The translations under genes and the position numbers were made by a program. From contig NZ_KQ948154.1 in assembly GCF_001513955.1 (NCBI RefSeq), positions 62,001 to 126,000 of the forward strand: a DNA stretch of 64,000 nt, written 5' to 3'. A model generated the notes under the pieces. The model had not been told where the DNA came from, made no database searches, and saw only the letters and a program-made list of their open reading frames with translations. This document shows, in pieces, positions 24,933-33,801 of the stretch. The stretch comes from Streptomyces pseudovenezuelae. Its GTDB lineage: Bacteria > Actinomycetota > Actinomycetes > Streptomycetales > Streptomycetaceae. How positions within the stretch are numbered: position 1 is the first letter of the stretch; every line of letters begins with the position of its first letter.

Positions 24933-25547
24933 TCAGTTGCGGCAGATCGAGGGCAGGGCTCTGATCAGGGCGCGGGTGTGCAGTCCGTCAAGGTGGTTCT
25001 CGTAGCGGACCTGGAAGGCCGCCAGGGCCAGTTCGGGGCGGCACGCGAAGGTGCCGCGGTCCTCGGAGGTGTCGGCCAGGGACTGGACCAGCGCGCTGGT
25101 GATCCGGTTGATCTCCTGCCGTACGACACTCAGGTCCGGCTTGGTCGTCGGCGCCTGGTCGGGGTGGTCGGTCCAGCGCTGGAACAGCCCGCGCTGGACG
25201 GTCTTGTTGGCCTCGATCTGGTCGCGGAAGATCACCCGGATCTCGTCCGGGTCGGCGCCGAGCTGCTGGGCCTGGGCGGCCACGTTGTCGAGGACCTGCT
25301 GTTCACGGGCGGGGTCGTCGATGGGGCTGTCGGTGCCCCACTTGGCGGCGGCGACCAGGTCGGCGGTGGCCAGGCGTTCGGAGGCGAGTTCGACGACGGG
25401 ATGCAGGGCGGCGGGGGCGGCGGCGTGGGGTGCCGCGGCCGTCCCGGAGACGGGAACCGCGACCGCGGTACCCGTCGCGGTGAGAGCGACGGCCGCGGTC
25501 GCGGTCACGGTGATCAGGGCGCGTCGGAGGGGGGTGGTGGTACGCAT
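24933..25547 (-). CDS. Secreted chorismate mutase (AroQ-gamma type)
   Basis: Converts chorismate to prephenate; the gamma subclass is exported. The 204-residue product has a Sec signal peptide (MRTTTPLRRALITVTATAAV, cleavage after about residue 30-35) and an all-helical domain. It shows SERLATADLVAAAKWGTDSPI (Arg58, Lys69), DPAREQQVL (Arg81, Gln84) and RDQIEANK (Glu112), matching active-site positions of the secreted Mycobacterium tuberculosis enzyme. Two C-terminal cysteines (Cys169, Cys202) could form the family's disulfide. It starts 35 bases after the GH12 gene on the same strand and may be the last gene of the xyloglucan operon, or have its own promoter. Why a chorismate mutase is exported is unknown. 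Confidence 0.88.
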   Translation of the reverse strand: MRTTTPLRRALITVTATAAVALTATGTAVAVPVSGTAAAPHAAAPAALHPVVELASERLATADLVAAAKWGTDSPIDDPAREQQVLDNVAAQAQQLGADPDEIRVIFRDQIEANKTVQRGLFQRWTDHPDQAPTTKPDLSVVRQEINRITSALVQSLADTSEDRGTFACRPELALAAFQVRYENHLDGLHTRALIRALPSICRN

Positions 25548-25582
25548 GTCCCCATCAAACCCGACGCTGCCCCACGATCAGG

Positions 25583-26296
25583 TCAACTGCTGCTCACGGT
25601 CAGGTTGTTGGTGGTGAAGTTCAGTCCGCCGGACGAGCTGGTGATCTCGAAGCCGAACTGCACGTCCCCGATGGTCTCGTTGCCGAACCAGCCCTTGGTG
25701 TCCTTGATCCACTTGAGGATCGGGAGGACGTTGACCGTGCCCGAGGTCGAGTTCGAGGTGCGTACGAAGGAGAACACCTGGTTCGACCCGTTGGTGCCCT
25801 TGTACACGGTCCAGGTGTGGCCGCCGAGCGTCACGTTGCCCTGCGAGCTGCCGAGCGGGCCGACGGCTCCGGTCTTGTTGACCCAGAGCATGATCTCGTA
25901 CCTGTAGTTGGTGTCCCAGATGTCGTACGACGTGTTGTACGCGCCCGACGAGGGGACCGAGACGTTGTAGTTGCTGGAGAGCGAACCCAGCGAGGTGATC
26001 GACTTGTTGACCACCTTCTTGGAGTTCGGGTAGGACTTGATGCCGCCGGTGTTGGGGTGGTTGGCGTTGACGCCCCAGTTGGTGCCGGAGTTGGCCCAGA
26101 TGCACTGGCTGCCGGCGCCGGAGCCCCAGATGTTGTTGTAGAGGGTGTAGCCGTTCAGGCTCGTGTTGGCCCACTGGTCGCAGGAGCTCCAGACGGCTGC
26201 GGACGCGGGGGCGGAGGCGAGACCGACGAGGGCGCCGACGGCCATCGCCGGGGCCAGCACCGCCGTGGTGATCTTGTGGAGGGTGCTCTTTGCCAT
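25583..26296 (-). CDS. Secreted GH12 endoglucanase/xyloglucanase
   Basis: Retaining endo-beta-1,4-glucanase family including xyloglucan-active members. The 237-residue product has a Sec signal peptide (cleavage near ASA-AVW, residue 34), then a single GH12 jelly roll. The nucleophile is in YEIMLWVN (Glu134) and the acid/base in QFGFEITSSSGG (Glu217). There is no carbohydrate-binding module. A cysteine pair (Cys39, Cys65) fits the conserved disulfide. The ATG at 26296 has AAGGGA upstream; an upstream GTG in frame (26311) is less well placed. Last glycosidase of the minus-strand operon, 36 bases after the GH95 gene. It would act outside the cell next to GH74. Confidence 0.93.
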   Translation of the reverse strand: MAKSTLHKITTAVLAPAMAVGALVGLASAPASAAVWSSCDQWANTSLNGYTLYNNIWGSGAGSQCIWANSGTNWGVNANHPNTGGIKSYPNSKKVVNKSITSLGSLSSNYNVSVPSSGAYNTSYDIWDTNYRYEIMLWVNKTGAVGPLGSSQGNVTLGGHTWTVYKGTNGSNQVFSFVRTSNSTSGTVNVLPILKWIKDTKGWFGNETIGDVQFGFEITSSSGGLNFTTNNLTVSSS

Positions 26297-26332
26297 GGTG
26301 TCCCTTTCCATGGGTGGGGGGAAATGCGGGGG

Positions 26333-28552
26333 TTACCACGCCTCCAGGCGGAGGACGTGGTCTTCTCCTGCGACGAGTTCGAGGGGCTCGGCGCCGGAGG
26401 AAGTCCGGAGTTCGACACGGTGGCTGCGGGTGGGGCGCAGCACCGCGGTCGCTTCGGTGGGGCTCCAGGTGAGGTCGAGTTCGGCCCCGAACCTGGTACG
26501 GACGCCCCGCAGTACGCCTCGGGGGCAGCCGGCGGGAACCGCCGGAAGCAGCACCAGCCGGTCCGGTGTCGACTGCACGAGCATCTCGACGAGCACGGCG
26601 GGCAGGGTGTGGGCGGCGTCCGCGTTGTAGACGTTCCGGTTCGGGTAGTGCGCGCTCATCAGCGAGGCGTGGAAGAAGTCCCCCTTGAGGACCTGGGCGA
26701 GGGCGTGGGCGACCCGTTCGCCGTCGCGCAGCCGGGCCGCGACGAGGGCGTGGTGCAGGTGTCCGTGGGCCGAGTCGTTCTCGGAGCCGCGGAGTTCGAG
26801 GGCGCGGTGGGCGGCTCTGGCGAGGTCGGGGGTGTCGTAGGGGGTGATCTCGTCGAGGGGCCAGACGCCGTAGAGGTGGCTGAGGTGGCGGTGGTCGTAG
26901 GTGTCGTCGAGGCCGGGCCGGGCCCATTCGGCGAGAGCTCCGTCGGCGTTGATCCGGTGCGGTGGGAGGCGGTCGGCGAGGGCGCGCCAGGCGGCCGCCT
27001 TCTCGGGGTGGTACGCGGCCGCCGTGAGCAGGGCGTGCCGGGCGGCCGAGAGGTCCATGGCCGCGTTGATCGCGCCCCAACTGGCGTTCGCGGGGCGGTT
27101 CTCGGGCGAGTAGGAGGGGACGACGACAAGCCGGCCGTCGGCGTCGGTGCGGGTGAGGAAGTCCTCGTAGAACAGGGCGACTTCGGCGAGGGCGCGGGCG
27201 GTGCGCGGGTCCCGTGCGCCCCGGGTCTCGTCGTGGTCGACGAGGGGCTTGAGCAGCCAGTCGGCGCCGGCCGTCCACAGGTGCAGCGGGTACTCGCGGC
27301 TGAAGTGGTACGTCAGCCCGGACTCGCCGTCGGAGTGCGGCGGGGCCACGGCTCCCCGGGCGCCGAAGATCTCGCGGGCGTTGTCCTGCCAGTCGGGCAG
27401 CTGCCGCTCGATCAGGGAGGCGAGGGCCTCGGTGACTTCGGGGAGCGCGGCGTACACGGCCGACGCGGTCTGGAGGTTGACGTTGGCGTCGTTGGTGAAC
27501 GCGCCCGACCATGCCGTGTCCCAGTCGCCGGTCCACAGACCGGTGAGGCGGGGCGGGAGGAGACCGCCGGAGGAGAGCAGGTGGTAGCGGCCGGCGGCGA
27601 AGAGGCGCTCCAGGAGGGCGGGGCTGTCGGGCCGCTCCAGCAACTCCGATCCTGCCAGGGCGCGTTCGGCCCGGTCTCCGCCGAGGTCGAGGGTGACGCG
27701 TTCGTAGGCGGCGCGGTGGAGGCGGGTGTGCCGGTCGAGGAGCCGGGCGTACGCGTCGGACGCGGACTCGGCCTCGGCGGCGGACTCGGGCTCGGGGACC
27801 AGCTCGCGCAGGGCCTCGACATGCGGTGCCGTGTCCAGTTCGCCGGTGTGGCGTACGACGCGGGTCAGCAGCAGGACCGACTCGGCGCCGGTGACACGGG
27901 CGCCGGGCGGGATGAGCGCGGTGCGGCCGCCGGTGGGGACGACCAGGGTGATGCCGGTGTAGCGGCGCTCACTGCCGGGGTAGCGGACGCGGAGGGTGAG
28001 CAGGGCCCCGTCGGCGGCGCGGACGATGCTCTGGCCGACCATGAGGGCGTGCGGGGCGCCCGGGAGCCGGTGGTCCAGCGAGACGACCAGGTCCGCCGCC
28101 TCGACATGCTGGACGATGACGTCGTCCGCGCGGGAGACGAAGACCTGGCCGCGTCCGTCCTCGCACGCGGTGTGCAGGACGCCGGTGGTGAAGTCGACGG
28201 ACCGGCGGTAGCCGGAGGCGGTCGCGCGCGGACGGCGCAGCCGGATCTGGAAGGCGGGGTGGAAGGGCTGTACCCACTGGAGCGGCCGGCCGTCCGTGAA
28301 GCGCTCGGCGGCGTCGAGCTCACCGGCGAGCAACCGGTCCTGGAGCGCCGGGAGTTCGGCGGCCAGGCGCGGCGGGCGGGCGTGTTCGGAGCCGTTGGGG
28401 CGGACCAGGGTGTGATGGGTGACCACGACCCGCTCGTCGTCCGGTTCGCCGAACAGGAGGGCGCCGTGGTGGCCGTTGCCGCTGAGGAAGCCGTCCTCCC
28501 AGCGGGTGGCCGGCCGGGGTTCCCAGGTGCCGTGGACGGGGCTGTCGGTCAT
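26333..28552 (-). CDS. GH95 family glycosidase, probable alpha-L-fucosidase
   Basis: Family of inverting alpha-1,2-L-fucosidases (a few members act on alpha-L-galactose). The 739-residue product has the N-terminal beta domain (ATRWEDGFLSGNGHHGALLFGE) and the (alpha/alpha)6 barrel. The paired asparagines sit in NDANVNLQ, the likely acid Glu in PSYSPENRP, the HHRHLSHLYG-like stretch DHRHLSHLYGVWPL, and the likely base Asp in YNADAAH near the C-terminus. The last region departs from the common FQIDGNFG form. There is no signal peptide, so it would act on imported oligosaccharides, removing fucose from XLFG-type units. The ATG at 28552 overlaps the GH42 stop (ATGA). Confidence 0.82.
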   Translation of the reverse strand: MTDSPVHGTWEPRPATRWEDGFLSGNGHHGALLFGEPDDERVVVTHHTLVRPNGSEHARPPRLAAELPALQDRLLAGELDAAERFTDGRPLQWVQPFHPAFQIRLRRPRATASGYRRSVDFTTGVLHTACEDGRGQVFVSRADDVIVQHVEAADLVVSLDHRLPGAPHALMVGQSIVRAADGALLTLRVRYPGSERRYTGITLVVPTGGRTALIPPGARVTGAESVLLLTRVVRHTGELDTAPHVEALRELVPEPESAAEAESASDAYARLLDRHTRLHRAAYERVTLDLGGDRAERALAGSELLERPDSPALLERLFAAGRYHLLSSGGLLPPRLTGLWTGDWDTAWSGAFTNDANVNLQTASAVYAALPEVTEALASLIERQLPDWQDNAREIFGARGAVAPPHSDGESGLTYHFSREYPLHLWTAGADWLLKPLVDHDETRGARDPRTARALAEVALFYEDFLTRTDADGRLVVVPSYSPENRPANASWGAINAAMDLSAARHALLTAAAYHPEKAAAWRALADRLPPHRINADGALAEWARPGLDDTYDHRHLSHLYGVWPLDEITPYDTPDLARAAHRALELRGSENDSAHGHLHHALVAARLRDGERVAHALAQVLKGDFFHASLMSAHYPNRNVYNADAAHTLPAVLVEMLVQSTPDRLVLLPAVPAGCPRGVLRGVRTRFGAELDLTWSPTEATAVLRPTRSHRVELRTSSGAEPLELVAGEDHVLRLEAW

Positions 28553-30543
28553 GGCTTGAGCACCGCCACTCCGTAGCGTCCCAGCACGACCTCGTCCGTG
28601 ACGGTCCTCCCGGTCAGCAGGTCGCGGTGGGTGCCCGGCACGCTGACGGTCACCGACTCGCGCCCGTGGTGGAGGAGGAACAGCAGGTCGTCGCGGCGGA
28701 CCGCCTCGACCTGGTCGGGCAGGCCGTCCAGGACCGGACGGACACCCGCGTCGGCGGCGATCCGGGTGAGCAGGCCGCGCAGCGCGTCGGGTTCGGGGAG
28801 GGTGGAGAGGTACCAGGCGCGGTCCCTGCGCAGCACGGCGGGCAGTCCGTCGAGCTCCCCGCCCTTGTAGGCGGCCTCCGTCGTCCCGTCCGGGGCCTTC
28901 TCGATCTCCTCCGACCACAGCGTGCCGCGGAACGCACCCGGCGTGCCCTCGCACGCGGCCTGCTCCCCCGCGTCCAGCGGCCACCACTCGTGCAGGGTGC
29001 GGATGCCGAAGAGCTCGCGCAGCCGGGCGTCCATGCCGCCGGGGCGTACCCGGTCGTCCTCGTCGGCGACGCCGGTGAGGAAGCCGGAGACGAGGGTGCC
29101 GCCCTGGCGGACGTAGGCGAGGAGGTTGTCGACGGCCGTGTCGGTGAGGGCGTAGAGCTGGGGGACGACGACCAGTTTGTAGGCGGTGAGGTCGTGGTCG
29201 GGACGGGCGAAGTCGGTGGTGAGGTGGGCCTCCCACAGGGCGCGGTGCCAGGCCCGGAGCACGTCCGGGTAGTCGGCCTCGTGGGAGAGCCGGCCGTCCT
29301 GGGCGCCGGCCCACCAGGCGTGCCAGTCGTGCAGGACGGCGATGTCGTTGACGGTATGACGGCCTGTCACCTGTGGTGAGAGGGCGGCGAGTTCGGCGCC
29401 GAGCTGCTTGACCTCCCGGTAGGTGCGCCCCTCCTCCCCGGCGTGGCTGACCATCCCGGAGTGGAACTTCTCCGCGCCCTGCCGGGACTGGCGCCACTGG
29501 AAGTAGCAGACGGCGTCGGCGCCCCGGGCGACGGCCTGGAGGGACCAGAGGCGGTTCAGCCCACGGGGTTTGGGGTGGTTCACGCCCCGCCAGTTGACCG
29601 GGCCGGCGGCCTGTTCCATGAGCATCCAGGGGCCGCGTGCCTGCGAGCGGGTCATGTCCTGGACCAGGGCGCCTTGTTGGGCACCGAGGGGATCACGCGG
29701 GTCGGGGTAGAGGTCGACGGAGACGACGTCCTCCTCCTCGGCCCAGCGCCAGGCGTCCTGACCGACCCACAGCGGCATGAAGTTGGTGGTCACCGGGGTG
29801 TGCGGGGTGACCCGGCGGACGATGTCCCGCTCTGCCGCGTAACACTCCAGGAGCATGTCGGAGGTGAAGCGTTTGAAGTCCAGCACCTGGGTGGGGTTCT
29901 TCATGTAGTGGGCCTGGCGGGGCGTGTGGATCTCGGCCCAGTCGCCGTAGCCCTGGCTCCAGAAGGCCGTGCCCCAGGCGGAGTTGAGGGCGTCGAGGGA
30001 GCCGTAGCGGTGCTGGAGCCAGCTGCGGAAGCGGGCGGCGGCCTCGTCGCTCCAGTCGTAGGTGCAGTACTCGTTGTTGATGTGCCACAGGGTGAGGGCC
30101 GGGTGGCCGCCGTAGCGGACGGCGAGGTCCTCGGTGATGGCGGCGGCGTAGCGGCGGTAGGTGGCGCTGGAGTGCGAGAAGTGCTGGCGTCCGCCCCAGT
30201 ACTCGGTGCGGCCGTCCTCGGTGACGGGCAGGGTGTCGGGGTGGAGGTGGCCCATCCACGGCGGCGGGGAGGAGGTCGGGGTGGCGAGGACGACTCCGAT
30301 GCCGTTCTCGTGCATGAGGTCCATCAGCCGGTCCAGCCAGCCGAAGTCCCGCTCCCCCGGCCGGGGTTCGAGCTTGGCCCAGGAGAAGACTCCGAGGGTG
30401 ACGGAGTTGACGCCTGCGGCCTTCATCAGCCGGACGTCCTCCGGCCAGGTCTCCTCGGGCCACTGCTCGGGGTTGTAGTCGCCGCCGTAGAGGATGCGGC
30501 CGCGGGTGGCGTCGGCCAGCGACGGCCTCTTCTGCTCGGTCAT
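28549..30543 (-). CDS. GH42 beta-galactosidase
   Basis: Retaining beta-galactosidase. The 664-residue product has the TIM barrel (RILYGGDYNPEQWPEETW) with the acid/base in LWHINNEYC (Glu158) and the nucleophile in LMEQAAGPVNW (Glu310). The trimerisation domain (glutamine amidotransferase-like fold) and a small C-terminal beta domain follow. It lacks a signal peptide and is cytoplasmic. It overlaps the GH74 stop and the GH95 start by 4 bases each, so translation is coupled. In this locus it would remove beta-1,2-galactose from xylose side chains; that task is more often done by GH35 or GH2 enzymes. Alpha-L-arabinopyranosidase activity, known in some GH42, is an alternative. Confidence 0.92.
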   Translation of the reverse strand: MTEQKRPSLADATRGRILYGGDYNPEQWPEETWPEDVRLMKAAGVNSVTLGVFSWAKLEPRPGERDFGWLDRLMDLMHENGIGVVLATPTSSPPPWMGHLHPDTLPVTEDGRTEYWGGRQHFSHSSATYRRYAAAITEDLAVRYGGHPALTLWHINNEYCTYDWSDEAAARFRSWLQHRYGSLDALNSAWGTAFWSQGYGDWAEIHTPRQAHYMKNPTQVLDFKRFTSDMLLECYAAERDIVRRVTPHTPVTTNFMPLWVGQDAWRWAEEEDVVSVDLYPDPRDPLGAQQGALVQDMTRSQARGPWMLMEQAAGPVNWRGVNHPKPRGLNRLWSLQAVARGADAVCYFQWRQSRQGAEKFHSGMVSHAGEEGRTYREVKQLGAELAALSPQVTGRHTVNDIAVLHDWHAWWAGAQDGRLSHEADYPDVLRAWHRALWEAHLTTDFARPDHDLTAYKLVVVPQLYALTDTAVDNLLAYVRQGGTLVSGFLTGVADEDDRVRPGGMDARLRELFGIRTLHEWWPLDAGEQAACEGTPGAFRGTLWSEEIEKAPDGTTEAAYKGGELDGLPAVLRRDRAWYLSTLPEPDALRGLLTRIAADAGVRPVLDGLPDQVEAVRRDDLLFLLHHGRESVTVSVPGTHRDLLTGRTVTDEVVLGRYGVAVLKP

Positions 30544-32750
30544 CGGACGGGATCCCCGTACTGGATGCCCCGGCCGTTGGTGGCGATGTAGACGCGGCCG
30601 TACAGACGCGGGTCGGCGGCGATGGTCGCGCCGATCCAGCCCCACTGGTGCCGGTCGTCGTTGACGCGCACCCAGCTCTTCGCGTCGTCGTCGGAGCGGT
30701 ACACGGCGGTGATCGTCTCCGTGGCGCCGACCATGTAGATCGCCGGACGGTCGGCGCCGGGGGCGGCCTTGCCGAAGGCGAGGGTGTGCGAGGCCCGGCA
30801 GCTGGTGAGCCTGGTGAAGGTCGCTCCGCCGTCGGTGGACCGGTACAGGCCGTTGGCCTTGGTGCTCAGCCACAGGTCGCCGGAGCGCCCCGGGGCCGCG
30901 GTCAGCTGGAACTGGCTGTCACCGGAGGGCAGTCCGCTCGCGCGCCCGGTGAAGGTGAGACCGCCGTCCGTGCTGGCGAACAGGGTCCCGGTGTCGGTGT
31001 CGTACGCGTAGAAGCGCGCCGGGTCGGCCGGGTCGGCGAGCGGAGTGGCGCCCTTGGGACAGGTGGCGACCTCGGACCAGGTCGCCCCGTTGTCCGTGGA
31101 GCGCCGGGCGGGGTACTTGGTGCCGTCCCAGTGCACGAAGGTCCACAGCAGCACGCTGCCGTCGCGGTTCACGGCGATCGGCCCCGGCGCGTCCTTGGCG
31201 ATCGCGGGCTGGGCCGCGAAGGGCGCCCAGGTCCTGCCGCCGTCGTTCGAGAAGGCGCCGTTCCCGTGATCGCCGAAGCCCGTGCGGACCACGTACGACG
31301 GTTTGGCGGCGGCCTGCGCGAGTCCGGTCGCCGACCCGAACACAGGGTTCGAGGCCATGCCGCGCGACGGCGAGGACGTCAGCCGCTCGTGGTACATCAC
31401 GCCGATGTCCCCGAGGCCGCTGAGCAGGTGCGCCTCACCGCTGGGCGGCGAGATCAGCTGGCGTACGGAGGTCTCCTCCAGGCCGCGGATCTGCGGGGCC
31501 CAGTGCCTCAGGTCCCGGGTGCCGTAGAGGGTGGCGCCGGTGCCGTAGACGATGTGCTTCGAGTCGTACGGGTCGACGGCGAGGGCCTGGATCCACCAGC
31601 CGAACTTGGGCTTGTCGGCGCCGAAGGTGAGGAACGGGGTCTCGGAGACGTCGAGGACGGCCGAGTCCTTCAGGGACGTCCAGGTACGGCCGCCGTTCGT
31701 GGTCCGGTACAGGGTGTCGACGGCCGCCCAGCGGTTGTTGGTGGAGACGACGACCGTGCCGGGCCGGCGGGCGTCCACGGCGACGCCGCCGTAGCCGAAG
31801 GTGTCGGCGGAGCCGTCGCTCGTCGTGCCACCGGGCCGCACCGGTGTGACGTCCGTCCACGTGCCGCTCGTCGTGGCCAGCCTGTGCACGCTGCCGTCGG
31901 ACTGCCCGTTGGGGCCGGGCGCGTCGGCGTAGGTGACGTACAGCTCGCGGGTGTGGCAGTCGTAGGCGGCCCGGATCGGCACCTTGGCGTTGGTGCCGGA
32001 GGGCTGTCCCGGGACGGTTTCCCAGGTGGTGCCGTCGGCGGTGCGGTACAGGTTGGCGGCGGTGCCGTCGGAGTCGCCCCAGCCGGCGTAGAGGACCCGC
32101 CCGGCGGCCACGAGCAGGGTGACGCCCTGGCCGCCGCTGGTGGGAGTCCCGGGGAAACCGGTCACGGCGGCCCAGGTGGCGCCCCGGTCGGTGGACTTGA
32201 GCAGCCCGTCGTGTCTGGTCCCGAGCCACAGGGTGTCGCTGTCCCGGGGGTCGACGAGCAGCCGCTCCCCTGCGCCCCGGCCGTCCTCGTTGCCGCCGAG
32301 CTTCACGGAGAGGTCGGTACGGGCCCAGGTGGCACCGCGGTTCTCGGACCGCAGCACGGCTCCGTTGCCGGCCCAGGACTGGGCGTAGGTGCCGAGCGCG
32401 AGGTAGACCCGGTCGGGGTGGGCGGGGTCGACGGCCATGGCCTCGACGCCGAGGAGGTTCCAGTCGTCCCAGCCGAGGTCGTCGTTGAGCGGGATCCAGC
32501 GCGCGCTCCGGTCGTCCCACCGGTAGGCGCCGCCGATGTCGGTACGGGCGTAGGCCAGCCCCCGCACGGAGGGGTGGAAGAGAACTCCGGTGACGAACCC
32601 GGTGCCGCCGATGGCGACTTGGCGCCAGCGGTAGGCGGGGCCGACCGAGGCGGCTTCCGCACGCCCCGGGAAGGAAGGAACCGTGGTGAGCGCGGCGGCA
32701 GCCGCGGTCCCGGCCAGAACAGCGCGCCGGCTAAGCCTGGACGTAAGCAT
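30540..32750 (-). CDS. Secreted GH74 endo-xyloglucanase
   Basis: Inverting endo-glucanase family almost entirely specific for xyloglucan. The 736-residue product has a twin-arginine signal (SRRAVLAGTAAAAALTTVPS) and two seven-bladed propellers with many Asp-box-like turns (STDRGATW, STDNGATW, STDGGATF). One catalytic Asp is in YARTDIGGAYRW (Asp71); the second is probably in SGLGDIG (about Asp448). No carbohydrate-binding module follows. It is the strongest substrate marker of the locus. It lies 124 bases after the second permease gene and overlaps the GH42 gene by 4 bases. Confidence 0.94.
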   Translation of the reverse strand: MLTSRLSRRAVLAGTAAAAALTTVPSFPGRAEAASVGPAYRWRQVAIGGTGFVTGVLFHPSVRGLAYARTDIGGAYRWDDRSARWIPLNDDLGWDDWNLLGVEAMAVDPAHPDRVYLALGTYAQSWAGNGAVLRSENRGATWARTDLSVKLGGNEDGRGAGERLLVDPRDSDTLWLGTRHDGLLKSTDRGATWAAVTGFPGTPTSGGQGVTLLVAAGRVLYAGWGDSDGTAANLYRTADGTTWETVPGQPSGTNAKVPIRAAYDCHTRELYVTYADAPGPNGQSDGSVHRLATTSGTWTDVTPVRPGGTTSDGSADTFGYGGVAVDARRPGTVVVSTNNRWAAVDTLYRTTNGGRTWTSLKDSAVLDVSETPFLTFGADKPKFGWWIQALAVDPYDSKHIVYGTGATLYGTRDLRHWAPQIRGLEETSVRQLISPPSGEAHLLSGLGDIGVMYHERLTSSPSRGMASNPVFGSATGLAQAAAKPSYVVRTGFGDHGNGAFSNDGGRTWAPFAAQPAIAKDAPGPIAVNRDGSVLLWTFVHWDGTKYPARRSTDNGATWSEVATCPKGATPLADPADPARFYAYDTDTGTLFASTDGGLTFTGRASGLPSGDSQFQLTAAPGRSGDLWLSTKANGLYRSTDGGATFTRLTSCRASHTLAFGKAAPGADRPAIYMVGATETITAVYRSDDDAKSWVRVNDDRHQWGWIGATIAADPRLYGRVYIATNGRGIQYGDPVR

Positions 32751-32790
32751 GACAAACCTCGCTCTGAACTAAGGGGAAGTGAACCCACCA

Positions 32791-32813
32791 AGAGGCGCGG
32801 GGAACTGCGCGAC
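32791..32813. repeat. Dispersed streptomycete intergenic repeat, copy 2
   Basis: Inverted copy of the gcgcggggaactgcgcgac element, one mismatch to the copy at 24890. It lies in the 124-base gap between the permease and GH74 genes, the only sizeable gap in the operon, and could form part of an RNA processing or partial termination site. Confidence 0.75.
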
Positions 32814-32874
32814 CCGCCATGACGAACCCGCGGCCGCCGACACTGAGAAGCCCCCGCTGAACGGGCGCCCCCGG

Positions 32875-33801
32875 TCAGCCCTTCACCGCACCCGTCAACA
32901 TGCCCTTCTTGAAGTGCCGCTGGACGAACGGAGATGCGACCGCGACAGGAATCAGCGCCAGCACCATGACCGCCATCTGCAACCCCAGCGCGGACAACTG
33001 CCCCGTACGCACCGCCTGCTGAAGCCCCGTGGGGTTCGCCGTGTTCTTCTGGACCAGCTGGATGAGCACGTTCTGCAACGGCATCATGTCCTGGTCGCTG
33101 AGATAGATGGACGCGTTGAACCAGGCACTCCAGTACCCGACCGCGTAGAACAGCGAGATCACGGCCAGCACGGCCCGCGACAGCGGCATGATGATGGTCA
33201 GCAGGATCCGCAGGTCACCGGCCCCGTCGATGCGCGCGGACTCGGTGAGCTCGGGCGAGATGCCCATGAAGAAGGCACGCAGCACCAGGATGTTGAAGAC
33301 GCTGACCGCGCTCGGCAGGATCAGCGACAGATAGGTGTCGGTCAGCCCCAGCGACTGCACGAGCAGGTAGGTCGGGATGAGCCCGGCGCCGAAGAACATC
33401 GTCGCCATCATGATGACCAGGAAGAGCCGGTGTCCCAGACTCCCCGGCCGCGACAGACCGTAGGCCGCCAGCACCGACACCGCCATGGAGAACACCGTGC
33501 CGGTGAGCGTGACGCCGACCGAGACCATGATGGCCCGGCTGACCTGGCCGCCGCTGAGCAGTTCGGTGTAGTTGACGAAGGTGATGCCCTGCGGGATCAC
33601 GACCAGGCCGCCGACCCGGTCGATCACCGGTTTCGGGGACAGGCTGGTGACGATCACGATCCACAGCGGGCCGAGCACCCCCAGGCAGCACAGCGCGAGG
33701 AAGCCGCTCTTGGCGGTGATGCCGGCCTTGCTGGGCGGCTCCTCCCACACCGGGCGGGCGGGGGCCTTGAGACTGCGGACGAGCTGCGTGTTGAGGCTCA
33801 C
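32875..33801 (-). CDS. Carbohydrate ABC transporter permease (YtcP/LplC type)
   Basis: One of two membrane subunits of a CUT1-type sugar importer. The 308-residue product has six predicted helices (first LALCCLGVLGPLWIVIV) and the ATPase-contact loop ELTESARIDGAGDLRILLTI. Its C-terminal VQRHFKKGMLTGAVKG is typical of the oligosaccharide (LplC/YtcP) group. GTG at 33801 overlaps the stop of the upstream permease gene; the frame is open further upstream but only through the neighbour. No ATPase gene lies nearby, and streptomycetes commonly use the shared ATPase MsiK for such importers. Confidence 0.93.
   Translation of the reverse strand: MSLNTQLVRSLKAPARPVWEEPPSKAGITAKSGFLALCCLGVLGPLWIVIVTSLSPKPVIDRVGGLVVIPQGITFVNYTELLSGGQVSRAIMVSVGVTLTGTVFSMAVSVLAAYGLSRPGSLGHRLFLVIMMATMFFGAGLIPTYLLVQSLGLTDTYLSLILPSAVSVFNILVLRAFFMGISPELTESARIDGAGDLRILLTIIMPLSRAVLAVISLFYAVGYWSAWFNASIYLSDQDMMPLQNVLIQLVQKNTANPTGLQQAVRTGQLSALGLQMAVMVLALIPVAVASPFVQRHFKKGMLTGAVKG

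Noticed and set aside
25817..28576. A 919-codon plus-strand frame opposite GH12 and GH95
   Set aside because: Both minus-strand genes have family motifs and correct start sites; the plus frame has none.
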